In this document: in pieces, positions 25,159 through 32,927 of the stretch
How the letters are laid out: every line of letters begins with the position of its first letter
Position numbering within the stretch: the first letter of the stretch is position 1
DNA from: Hyphomicrobiales bacterium
GTDB taxonomy: Bacteria > Pseudomonadota > Alphaproteobacteria > Rhizobiales > HXMU1428-3
Assembly: GCA_017640685.1 (NCBI GenBank)
Contig: JAEPQF010000012.1
Span: forward strand, 1 to 37,717
Direction of reading: 5' to 3'
Length of the DNA: 37,717 nt
Translations under genes and position numbers: made by a program
Notes under the pieces: generated by a model
What the model saw: the letters and a program-made list of their open reading frames with translations, nothing else
What the model was told of the DNA's origin: nothing
Database searches by the model: none

Positions 25159-26031
25159 ATGGGTAAGAAAAACAAAGGTGGAGGCGGAGGTGTTCCCGAC
25201 TATATGGTCACATTTGCTGACCTTATGTCGATCCTTGTGTGCTTCTTCGTTCTCCTTATTTCTTTCTCTATTCAGGATAAGCAAAAACTTCAAGTTGTTG
25301 CTGGTTCCATGAAGGATGCGTTTGGTGTGCAGTTCGTCAACCGTAAAGCAGGTATGATTGAGCTAGAAGGCGCGCCTATTCGCCAATATGTGAAAAAAGT
25401 TGCCCCCGTTGCATCAGAAAATGACACGGAATATGCCGAAATTCGACATGATGAACGAACCAAGCAGGGGCCAGAAGCGAATACACATGATATTGAGAAA
25501 AATGAGATTGAACGCCCTCGGCAATTTGCTTTAGCGGCAGCATCTCTTCGCCAAGCGTGGCAAGAGATGCCGGAGATCACTCACCTTTCGAGCCACATTA
25601 TGGTGGAAGAATCTCCTGAAGGCTTGCACATTCAATTAATCGATCAGGAAGCTCGCTCGATGTTTCCTGCAAGTTCAAGCCGGCCATATGAACATACACG
25701 CAAGCTTTTGGCCGCAATGGCGCCGATTGTTAAACGCTTGCCAAACCGGATTAAATTAATGGGCCATACGGATGCGAACCGTTTGTATAAATCCCCTGGC
25801 TTTACCTTATGGGATTTATCTGCCGATAGAGCGCAAGCCGCCCGGACGGTTTTGGCGGAAAATGGTATTTCGCATGATCGCTTCTTTGAAGTTGGTGGCA
25901 AAGCGGATATTGAGCCTTTGTTTCCAGAGGACCCGTTTTTGGCAGCGAATAGACGAATTTCAATTTTGATTATGGCTGAGAACCCACCTTTACCAGTTGG
26001 GCATAATTTGAAAATAAAGGCTGAGAAATAG
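25159..26031 (+). CDS. motB: Flagellar-type stator subunit B (MotB/PomB family, OmpA domain)
   Basis: 290-aa inner-membrane protein that carries the channel aspartate and anchors the stator to peptidoglycan. The Gly-rich cytoplasmic start is followed by VPDYMVTFADLMSILVCFFV with the ion-carrying Asp21. A charged linker of about 130 residues follows. The C-terminal OmpA/MotB peptidoglycan-binding domain has KLMGHTDAN, LSADRAQAAR and AANRRISIL. GAGAG-type ribosome site lies upstream (AATGAGAGATTGAT). Transcribed with motA. A two-hairpin structure ending in a terminator begins 18 nt after the stop. Confidence 0.88.
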   Translation: MGKKNKGGGGGVPDYMVTFADLMSILVCFFVLLISFSIQDKQKLQVVAGSMKDAFGVQFVNRKAGMIELEGAPIRQYVKKVAPVASENDTEYAEIRHDERTKQGPEANTHDIEKNEIERPRQFALAAASLRQAWQEMPEITHLSSHIMVEESPEGLHIQLIDQEARSMFPASSSRPYEHTRKLLAAMAPIVKRLPNRIKLMGHTDANRLYKSPGFTLWDLSADRAQAARTVLAENGISHDRFFEVGGKADIEPLFPEDPFLAANRRISILIMAENPPLPVGHNLKIKAEK

Positions 26032-26048
26032 AATTCATAAGTTTTGGA

Positions 26049-26164
26049 GTTAATATGATCCCCATCCCCCATCCAAGTCATATTAACGCCAGATAGATAC
26101 AGCGGTGGGATCCGTTCATCCCCCCTGACCCCCAAAATGGGTCTCACTGCTGTATTTTGTTTTT
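26049..26164 (+). ncRNA. Two-hairpin RNA with C-rich loops after motB (candidate 3'-UTR sRNA)
   Basis: Hairpin 1 is a 10-bp perfect stem GTTAATATGA/TCATATTAAC (26049-26058, 26078-26087) whose 19-nt loop is TCCCCATCCCCCATCCAAG. Hairpin 2 is a 14-position stem (26097-26110 with 26142-26155, two G-T pairs) around a loop containing CATCCCCCCTGACCCCC. It ends in a T-rich tail, TTTTGTTTTTC. Two stem-loops exposing C-rich anti-Shine-Dalgarno sequence and a terminator is the general plan of rhizobial alpha-r14/CcsR-like RNAs. The exact CUUUCCUCCC loop motif is not present. It could also be just an elaborate motAB terminator. I found no convincing promoter of its own, so processing from the motAB mRNA is likelier. 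Confidence 0.45.
26097..26164 (+). terminator. Rho-independent terminator of motAB
   Basis: Stem ATACAGCGGTGGGA / TCTCACTGCTGTAT (26097-26110, 26142-26155) with two G-T wobbles and a 31-nt loop. It is followed by a T-rich run to 26164, directly where repeat copy B begins. Confidence 0.75.
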
Positions 26165-26166
26165 CT

Positions 26167-26483
26167 CTCTCACTGGCTATTCAGCCGCTGAAGCTGCTGG
26201 CCTACTTTTTTTCATGTGCTTCAGTTGCCTACCTGCAACCGCACTGTGCGGCAACTTTTTTGCGATCAGCTTTTCTGTACTCGCTGCGCTCCGTTCGGGC
26301 TGATCTTGTGCGCCGAGCTACTTTTTATTGACGCTTCAGGTTGCCCACTAGCAACCACGATTCTTTAGTTGCGCTTCAGGTTGCCCACTAGCAACCGCGC
26401 TGGTGCTTCACCATGTCCCCAGCCCTGACATGGTTGCAGGTAGACAACCTAAAGATCAAAAAAGGCGTCACTCCTTCTTCGTA
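26167..26483. repeat. Modular GC-rich intergenic repeat, copy B
   Basis: Shares modules with copy A at 23832: CTCTCAC-tGGCTATTC (26167-26182), CAGCTTTTCTGTACTCGC and GTTCGGGCTGATCTT (26267-26307), two GGTTGC-CCACTA-GCAACC hairpins 40 nt apart (26339-26356, 26379-26396), GCTTCACCATGTCCC (26405-26419) and CTCCTTCTTCGTA (26471-26483). In copy A the last two modules come first, so the copies are circular permutations of one unit, as expected if the element occurs in tandem or moved by recombination. No gene is supported within it. Confidence 0.8.
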
Positions 26484-26510
26484 ATTCGATTTTAGTTATC
26501 TAATGGATTT

Positions 26511-27524
26511 TTAAGAAGCAAGTTCTTGTTGTTGGGTGTGTCTCACGCTGTCGAGAGCAGCATTGTAAACATCCAACCCGGCGCCTTCTTTATTGGCTTC
26601 AGTTGAGAGAATGCGGCGATACATTCTTGCATTTGGCTCGCCATGAAAGAGACCTAACATATGGCGCGTTATTTGGTGAAGTCTGGTACCTTTCACCAGC
26701 TCGTTTTCAATATAGGGGATCATTGCTTCAGCGATATCAAAGCGAGATTTTTTCTTGGGGTATTCGAAGAAGATGCGCTTATCAACTCGCTCAAGAATAA
26801 ACGGGGTGTGATAAGCTGTGCGTCCCATCATAACGCCATCTGTTTTTTCCAGATGCTCACTCGCTTGCTCAAGAGTTTCAATCCCGCCATTGATGATGAT
26901 GGTCAGGTCTGGATGGTCTGCTTTTAATTTATAAACGCGTTCATAATTTAGCGGAGGAACTTCTCTATTTTGTTTGGGACTTAAGCCTTGGAGCCAAGCT
27001 TTTCTTGCGTGAATGATGAATGTGTTCACACCAGACGCTTTGACGATTTCAACGAAATTTTGCAGCCCCTCATCATCATCCATTTCATCAACACCAATGC
27101 GGCATTTGACAGTTGGTGTGGTTCCGCTTACCTCGCCAATTGCTGTCATGCATTCTCTCACCAACTCAGGCTCTCGCATAAGGCAAGCGCCAAAGCTGCC
27201 ATTTTGTACTCTGTCAGATGGGCAACCGACATTAAGATTGATTTCATCATAACCAAACTCGTTAGCGATTTGTGTGGCTTGTTGAAGTTTTTCTGGATCC
27301 GAGCCGCCTATTTGCAGGGCCACAGGATGTTCAGCCTCATGAAAGCCTAATAACCGTTCTACGTCACCGTGAATGATTGCATCTGCTGTTACCATTTCAG
27401 TGTATAGTAACGCGCGTTCAGTGATTGTTCGATGGAAATAGCGACAATGTCGGTCTGTCCACTCCATCATTGGAGCTATCGAGAATTTATGAGGTTTGAT
27501 TTTCGTCATTGCGCTTTCATTCAA
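26511..27524 (-). CDS. dusA: tRNA-dihydrouridine(20/20a) synthase DusA
   Basis: FMN enzyme that reduces U20/U20a in the tRNA D-loop using NADPH; cytosolic. 337 aa. The N-terminal FSIAPMMEWTDRHCRYFHR is the DusA-specific form of the Dus start. The catalytic Cys lies in NLNVGCPSDRVQNGSFGACLM. FMN-contact segments TVKCRIGVD, FIIHARKAWLQGLSPKQNR and IINGGIETLEQ are present, as is the C-terminal HMLGLFHGEPNAR. A start at the fifth codon after the first ATG (27509) is equally possible and closer to most homologues. It is downstream of and co-oriented with the hydrolase gene at 27675, separated by a hairpin. Confidence 0.93.
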   Translation of the reverse strand: MNESAMTKIKPHKFSIAPMMEWTDRHCRYFHRTITERALLYTEMVTADAIIHGDVERLLGFHEAEHPVALQIGGSDPEKLQQATQIANEFGYDEINLNVGCPSDRVQNGSFGACLMREPELVRECMTAIGEVSGTTPTVKCRIGVDEMDDDEGLQNFVEIVKASGVNTFIIHARKAWLQGLSPKQNREVPPLNYERVYKLKADHPDLTIIINGGIETLEQASEHLEKTDGVMMGRTAYHTPFILERVDKRIFFEYPKKKSRFDIAEAMIPYIENELVKGTRLHQITRHMLGLFHGEPNARMYRRILSTEANKEGAGLDVYNAALDSVRHTQQQELAS

Positions 27525-27592
27525 TCAGGTCATTTATGTTTCTGATCGACTTTATTAGTTCGAATTAGTGTCTATTTCAAACGAATAAAGAA

Positions 27593-27622
27593 TCATCGCT
27601 ATTATAGCCAGAATAGCGATGA
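27593..27622 (-). terminator. Probable terminator of the metallo-hydrolase gene
   Basis: An 11-bp perfect inverted repeat TCATCGCTATT/AATAGCGATGA with an 8-nt loop, about 50 nt beyond the stop of the gene at 27675. On the minus strand it is followed by GATTCTTTATTC, a weak T-run, so it may instead be an mRNA-stabilising hairpin. Confidence 0.5.
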
Positions 27623-27674
27623 AACGTGATTGAATTATAGCTGCAAAATTTAAAGCTTTTCTTTGATTTCAAGT

Positions 27675-28610
27675 TTATTTAGCCGAACTATCAGCTACGA
27701 ACCTGTAAGCATTGCCCTTTTTCTCAGCAAAGCCAATGCCAGGGCTTGGCAAATGAAAGCCGATTAATTTGGATTTTTCGTGAGCTAGTTTATCCAACAA
27801 GCTTTTTCTTGATTTTACACCTTGGTCTTTATCTTGATCACTACCTGAGCTCACAGCTGGTTTTTCAAAAGACATATGATGATTGCTAATAGCATCACCA
27901 ACGATGACGAGGTTTTCTGAACCCATCTTCACTTCAAATGAAGTGTGCCCAGGAGTGTGACCGCTTGTATCGATGCTGGCAATATTTGGGAGAATTTCTT
28001 CTCCATATTTAAAGAACTTCATGTCTTTTTCAATGGAGCCTAACAGGCGCTTAGCTCCTGCTGCAAAGCTTTTGCGGCTTTCTTCAATGTTCGTGATGGT
28101 TTTTTGGTCCGTCCAATAGGCCCATTCTTTTTCAGAAATCATATATTTAGCATTCGGGAATAATGGTTCTTCAAATTCATCTAATACCCCCCAGAGATGG
28201 TCTGGGTGTGCGTGAGTGAAAACCACATCTGTTACATCTTCCATCGAGACGCCCAAGTGATCTAATGCATCAGCTATTTTACCAGCCGTTGGCATGAAGT
28301 TTGGACCAGAGCCCACATCAAATAAAATGGTTCTTTTGCCATCTCTTAGAAGTGTTAAATTACAATCTCTTTTTTGCGTATCCATTGAGATTTTATAAGC
28401 CTTTAAAACGGGCTCATAGGTTTCTTTAGGGAGTGAACCAAATAGAAAAGAAGTTGGTAGCTGCAAGTGACCGTCACTAACGCTGTCAATTTGAATGCCA
28501 TTGGCTTTGATAGAACTTTTACTCCAAACTGGCCCAGCCAGACTTGGTACTGCCATTAGTGATGCGCTTGTTGCTCCAATTTTTAACAAGTCTCTCCGAT
28601 TTAAATTCAT
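27675..28610 (-). CDS. Tat-exported metallo-beta-lactamase-fold hydrolase
   Basis: 311 aa. The N-terminus MNLNRRDLLKIGATSASLMA is a twin-arginine signal (RRDLLK), so it is probably folded with its metals in the cytosol and then exported. The dinuclear metal site is complete: THAHPDH (His133, His135, Asp137, His138), SGHTPGH (His218), Asp239 in VGDAISNH and His286 in IGFHLP. The layout resembles lactonase-like MBL proteins, but the substrate is not readable. AGGGGA lies about 8 nt before the ATG. It stands between dusA and the KdsC-like gene, all on the minus strand, with its own hairpin downstream and about 200 nt of AT-rich DNA upstream. Confidence 0.85.
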   Translation of the reverse strand: MNLNRRDLLKIGATSASLMAVPSLAGPVWSKSSIKANGIQIDSVSDGHLQLPTSFLFGSLPKETYEPVLKAYKISMDTQKRDCNLTLLRDGKRTILFDVGSGPNFMPTAGKIADALDHLGVSMEDVTDVVFTHAHPDHLWGVLDEFEEPLFPNAKYMISEKEWAYWTDQKTITNIEESRKSFAAGAKRLLGSIEKDMKFFKYGEEILPNIASIDTSGHTPGHTSFEVKMGSENLVIVGDAISNHHMSFEKPAVSSGSDQDKDQGVKSRKSLLDKLAHEKSKLIGFHLPSPGIGFAEKKGNAYRFVADSSAK

Positions 28611-28775
28611 GCGGCCGTCCCCTTTTGATTGTCTCTTTTGAATAACGCTAATACTGAAAATACTTATATTCTTATATATGATTTTTTGAATATTTTAGCA
28701 TATTGATATTTTTGACGCAACGAAGATGAGCTCTCATTCACTTTCATATTTATGTACTTTAAGGTTTCGCAAGCA

Positions 28776-28799
28776 CGATAAAGGTCGCCATGGAGACCT
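28776..28799 (-). terminator. Weak candidate terminator of the KdsC-like gene
   Basis: On the minus strand AGGTC/GACCT (28799-28795 with 28786-28782) forms a 5-bp stem with an 8-nt loop followed by TTTATC. Short stem and poor T-run; listed because it lies just past the stop at 28817. Confidence 0.3.
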
Positions 28800-28816
28800 G
28801 GTCATAAAGAACAAAT

Positions 28817-29341
28817 TTATTTTTGAGCTTTAAGAATGCAATCACAAAGCTCACGGACAGCGCCCTCGCCACCTGCTTTACTTGTAACGAACTTAGCTGC
28901 TGCTTTTACCTCATCTACACCGTTTGGAACAGTTACAGCACACCCAACAGCACCTAATAATGAAAGATCATTGACATCATCAGCGATGTGAGCGGTTTCG
29001 TTAAAGCTGATTGAAAGCTCCGCGATTAATTCTTCTATTTTTTCTTTTTTGTCAGAAATGCCCATAAAACAATAATCTATGCCCAAAACATCTGCTCTTG
29101 ATTGGATGATTTGGGTGTTACTCATGGTAACAAAACATGTCTTAATTCCGATTTTTTGGATTAGTTTTATACCCATTCCATCTAAGACATTGAATTTCAC
29201 CATAATCTGACCGTCAGTGCCGTAATACATGCCCCCATCAGTCATGACCCCATCAATGTCACAACACAGTAATTTTACTGATTTTAGGGCTTTTAGGCCC
29301 TCTTCGCTTGCAATTGGCAAAGGGCTCGGATAATTTTGCAT
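28817..29341 (-). CDS. kdsC: KdsC-like HAD phosphatase (3-deoxy-D-manno-octulosonate 8-phosphate phosphatase)
   Basis: 174-aa capless type-C0 HAD phosphatase, normal length for KdsC. Motif I is CDIDGVMTDG (nucleophile Asp28, Asp30), followed by FNVLDGMGIKLIQ. The second motif region is VTMSNTQIIQSRA in place of the ITGR typical of E. coli KdsC. Motif IV is IADDVNDLSLL. The C-terminal GGEGAVREL corresponds to GGRGAVRE. The variant motif II makes an acylneuraminate-type or other sugar-acid phosphatase possible. The kdsD gene nearby favours Kdo-8-phosphate. GGGGAA lies 9-10 nt before the ATG. It is divergent from pepN. Confidence 0.75.
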   Translation of the reverse strand: MQNYPSPLPIASEEGLKALKSVKLLCCDIDGVMTDGGMYYGTDGQIMVKFNVLDGMGIKLIQKIGIKTCFVTMSNTQIIQSRADVLGIDYCFMGISDKKEKIEELIAELSISFNETAHIADDVNDLSLLGAVGCAVTVPNGVDEVKAAAKFVTSKAGGEGAVRELCDCILKAQK

Positions 29342-29538
29342 TTACACTTATTCCCCGTGAATTCGTTAAGTACTGGCGCTTTGGCTTATATAAACGATAA
29401 TTTTGCATTATGTTTATGTAACTATATTTTTGCGGTCGTTATGCACTAACCCTCTTGTTGAAACCATAAAACTTCGCCATTATTACCGGTCTTTACACCA
29501 TTAATTAAAAATATATCGCTTCTAGGCAGGATTGAACT

Positions 29539-32190
29539 ATGCGCACAGATAACCCACCCGTCATTCATTTGAAAGATTATAAACCCAGCGCTTATCTTAT
29601 TGATGAAGTCTCTCTAGATTTTTCCCTATCTCCTAAAGCGACGAAGGTTTCATCTCAGTTAAAAATGCGGCCTAACCCGGCATCTGATGAAAAGGGGGCT
29701 GAACTTGTTCTTGATGGGGAGCTTTTAAAACTCAAGTCAATTAAACTTGATGGCTCGGTTCTTAAAGCAGAAAGCGATTACGTGGTTGGTGAGGAGACAC
29801 TGACTATTTTTAGCCTGCCGCAAAAGACCTTTACACTTGAGATTGTGACAGTTTGTAACCCTGAAGCAAACAAAGCCCTTTCAGGACTTTATCGTTCTTC
29901 GGGCAATTATTGCACGCAATGTGAGGCTGAAGGCTTTCGCAGGATTACTTATTATCTCGACCGGCCTGATGTCATGGCAGTATTTACAGTGCGGGTAGAA
30001 GGTTCACGCAAGGATAATCCTGTGCTGTTATCAAACGGTAATTTGGTCGAACAAGGTGAAGGGAAATCAACTGATACTCATTACACTCTTTGGCATGACC
30101 CGCACCCGAAACCAGCCTATTTATTTGCACTTGTTGGTGGTGACTTAGCGATTGTGAAAGATAGTTTCACGACAGCTTCTGGCCGCGAGGTTGAACTTGG
30201 TATTTATGTTGAGCATGGCAAAGAAGATCGCTGTGACTGGGCGATGGATAGTTTAAAACGCTCAATGAAATGGGATGAAGAGCGCTTTGGCCGCGAATAT
30301 GACTTGGATGTATTTAATATTGTTGCGGTTTCAGATTTCAACATGGGCGCCATGGAGAATAAGGGACTGAATATCTTTAACGATAAGTTGGTTCTTGCTC
30401 GCCCTGATACTGCAACTGACAATGATTATATGGCCATTGAATCAGTTATTGCTCATGAATATTTTCACAACTGGACTGGCAACCGGATTACCTGCCGTGA
30501 CTGGTTCCAGCTTTGCCTCAAAGAAGGCTTGACCGTTTACCGCGATCAGGAATTTTCAGCCGATGAACGTAATCGCGCTGTACAACGAATTTTAGAAGTT
30601 CGCCGTTTGAAAGCTGTTCAGTTTCCTGAAGATGGTGGCCCTCTTGCTCATCCGGTGCGTCCAAGCAGTTATATTGAAATTAATAACTTTTATACATCAA
30701 CGGTTTATCAAAAAGGCGCTGAGCTTTGCCGCATGATTGAAACTATTGTTGGTGTCAAAGGTTTTCGCAAGGGGATGGACCTTTATTTCAAGCGCCATGA
30801 TGGAGAAGCTGCGACCGTAGAAGACTTTATTGCCTCTATGGCTGATGCCAATAAGGTTGACCTTTCGCAATTTTCTACTTGGTATAATCAATCTGGCACA
30901 CCTGAGGTGATTTGTAATTATACCTTCAATGAAGAGAGTAAAACGGGGACACTTCAGGTTGAGCAAATTACAGCCCCGACACAAGACCAGCCAAAGAAGG
31001 TACCGCTTCATATTCCAATTCGGCTTGGGTTTGTGGCTGCTGGTGGCCGTGATAAAGCGCCTAAATTACTAAGCGGTGAGCGCATTAAAGACGGTGTCAT
31101 TCACATCACTAAGGCATCGCAGAGTTTTGAATTTAAATCTGTGACGGCACGGAATGTTCCTTCTTTAATGAGAGATTTTTCAGCGCCTGTAAATTTGCGT
31201 ATTGATTACACCGAGAAAGAGCTGATTTTCCTTGCGCAGAATGATGCTAACTTATTTAACCGCTGGCAAGCGACACAAACCCTGCTTACAAATTCCCTTC
31301 TTCATATGATTGAGCGCATTCGTGATGGTAAAGCACCTGGTGGAAATGCGCGCCTTGCACGCTTAATTGGCAAGACAGTATTAAATGAAGAAATTGACCC
31401 AGCTTATAGAGCTGCGTTTTTATCTCTGCCAACTGAGGCTGATTTGGTACGTGCGTTAGGAGATAATATTGACCCAACAGCTAATGGCCGCGCCAAAAAA
31501 GTTTTGGCGAAATCTATTGGTAAAACGCTTCGTGATGGGTTGATTGAAGTTTATGAAACACACCAAGGGCGTGGGGCCTACTCACCAGATGCGTTGAGTG
31601 AAGGCAAAAGAAGTTTGCGCGCTTCTTGCCTTGCGTTCTTAACAGCCACTGAAATGGCTGAAGAATATGAGCGCGCCAATATTCACTATAACAATGCGCG
31701 CAATATGACTGCTGCGGTCGCTGCCCTTCAATCTTTAAATGGTCATCGCTCTGCAGAGCGCGATATTGTGTTTCAAGATTTCCATGATAAATGGCTTGAT
31801 GATCATTTGGTTATTGATAAATGGTTTGGCTTGCAGGCCATGTGTCCTCTTCCTTCTGCCCTTAAAACTGTGCGTTCACTGTTGCGGCATGAGAAGTTTA
31901 ATATAGAAAACCCGAATAAAGTTAGGGCCGTGTTAGCAGCTTTTGCAGGTGCGAACCCAACTCAATTCAACCGCACAGATGGCAAGGGGTATGAGCTGAT
32001 GGCGAAGCAGATTTTGCGGATTGATCGCTTTAATCCACAAATTGCCGCTCGCTTAATCGGATGTTTTAGAAGTTGGCAAAAATTAGAACCTAACCGCCAA
32101 CAATTGATGAAAGACCAGCTGAAAATGATTGCCAGTGAAGCCAAACTCTCGAAGGATAGTTTTGAGATTGTGCAAAAAATACTTGGATAG
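29539..32190 (+). CDS. pepN: Aminopeptidase N (M1 family)
   Basis: Zinc metallo-aminopeptidase that trims N-terminal residues from peptides; cytosolic. 883 aa, close to the E. coli enzyme (870). GAMENKGLN is the substrate-anchoring exopeptidase motif. Zinc ligands are His306, His310 (HEYFH) and Glu329, with catalytic Glu307. The DUF3458/Ig-like and C-terminal helical domains are both present (for example PVNLRIDYT and NPTQFNRTDGKGYELMA). AGGA lies 7 nt before the ATG. It is the first of three plus-strand genes but 177 nt from the next, so an operon is uncertain. Confidence 0.96.
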   Translation: MRTDNPPVIHLKDYKPSAYLIDEVSLDFSLSPKATKVSSQLKMRPNPASDEKGAELVLDGELLKLKSIKLDGSVLKAESDYVVGEETLTIFSLPQKTFTLEIVTVCNPEANKALSGLYRSSGNYCTQCEAEGFRRITYYLDRPDVMAVFTVRVEGSRKDNPVLLSNGNLVEQGEGKSTDTHYTLWHDPHPKPAYLFALVGGDLAIVKDSFTTASGREVELGIYVEHGKEDRCDWAMDSLKRSMKWDEERFGREYDLDVFNIVAVSDFNMGAMENKGLNIFNDKLVLARPDTATDNDYMAIESVIAHEYFHNWTGNRITCRDWFQLCLKEGLTVYRDQEFSADERNRAVQRILEVRRLKAVQFPEDGGPLAHPVRPSSYIEINNFYTSTVYQKGAELCRMIETIVGVKGFRKGMDLYFKRHDGEAATVEDFIASMADANKVDLSQFSTWYNQSGTPEVICNYTFNEESKTGTLQVEQITAPTQDQPKKVPLHIPIRLGFVAAGGRDKAPKLLSGERIKDGVIHITKASQSFEFKSVTARNVPSLMRDFSAPVNLRIDYTEKELIFLAQNDANLFNRWQATQTLLTNSLLHMIERIRDGKAPGGNARLARLIGKTVLNEEIDPAYRAAFLSLPTEADLVRALGDNIDPTANGRAKKVLAKSIGKTLRDGLIEVYETHQGRGAYSPDALSEGKRSLRASCLAFLTATEMAEEYERANIHYNNARNMTAAVAALQSLNGHRSAERDIVFQDFHDKWLDDHLVIDKWFGLQAMCPLPSALKTVRSLLRHEKFNIENPNKVRAVLAAFAGANPTQFNRTDGKGYELMAKQILRIDRFNPQIAARLIGCFRSWQKLEPNRQQLMKDQLKMIASEAKLSKDSFEIVQKILG

Positions 32191-32367
32191 CACTCAAAAA
32201 TTTAGTTAGTATCCGGATTGAAGGGGCGGGTTGGACTAATCCCCCATAGCCTGTCTCTTCACCGTTTGGTTCTCATACGTCAGTTAAAACTTAATTTTTG
32301 AACTTAAACTCTTTCAATTTTTTATACTTCACCCTATTGGACAACGCCTACTGGATAAATACACCTT

Positions 32368-32745
32368 ATGTATGAGTTGATAAAACTAGGCCATTTTATT
32401 GCGATTTTCATCTGGATTATCAGCATGATAGCAGCAATTTTTGCTCTAAAAATGCATGCTAGTACGAGTGTAGCTAAGGTTTTAAGAAGTGTGATGTCTC
32501 TTGGCATCTCCTTAACTTGGTTGCTAGGTGCTTATATGGCTTATACCAGCGGCTTTTATCTTTCATTATGGCTCTGGGTGAAGATTGCTTTGGTGTTTGG
32601 CCTTTCTGGCTTGCACGGTAAAATTGCTGGTGCTTTACGTAAAAACGAGCCAATTCAATCTTTTTCCACGGTTAGCATTATGTTTCTCATAACATTGTTA
32701 ACAGTGATTATTGTTCTTTATCTTGCTTTTTTGAAGCCATTTTAA
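32368..32745 (+). CDS. Small four-helix membrane protein, CopD/HemJ-like
   Basis: 125 aa, almost all membrane: four predicted helices at about residues 8-28, 42-60, 65-85 and 100-122. His9 in the first helix (LIKLGHFIAIFIW), the short basic turn, and WLWVKIALVFGLSGLHGKI in the third helix recall the UPF0093/HemJ and CopD-type families, in which the two His can bind haem. It is shorter than typical HemJ (about 140-150 aa) and lacks the LPR turn I would expect, so assignment to protoporphyrinogen oxidase is not justified. Ribosome site weak. Confidence 0.6.
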   Translation: MYELIKLGHFIAIFIWIISMIAAIFALKMHASTSVAKVLRSVMSLGISLTWLLGAYMAYTSGFYLSLWLWVKIALVFGLSGLHGKIAGALRKNEPIQSFSTVSIMFLITLLTVIIVLYLAFLKPF

Positions 32746-32927
32746 TGAATTTCACCTTGGATCGCATAGAATTCGTTAACACTTACGAAAGATCTTGCAT
32801 CGAATCATTTAATTTTATCAAATGACGTCAATAAATTGATGAGGCGCATTGGCGTCTTTTGAATATGCACGAAACCCAATAGCCCGATTAATCATGTGGG
32901 GGCCTGATTTTTCTTGCGAGGGATCTT

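Noticed and set aside
26137-26331. Plus-strand ORF in repeat copy B
   Set aside because: It begins inside the motAB terminator and runs through repeat modules; no ribosome site.
24127-26396. GGTTGC-6-GCAACC hairpins considered as a CRISPR array
   Set aside because: Only two per cluster, with unequal 40- and 52-nt spacing, non-unique intervening sequence and no cas genes. They are modules of a dispersed repeat.
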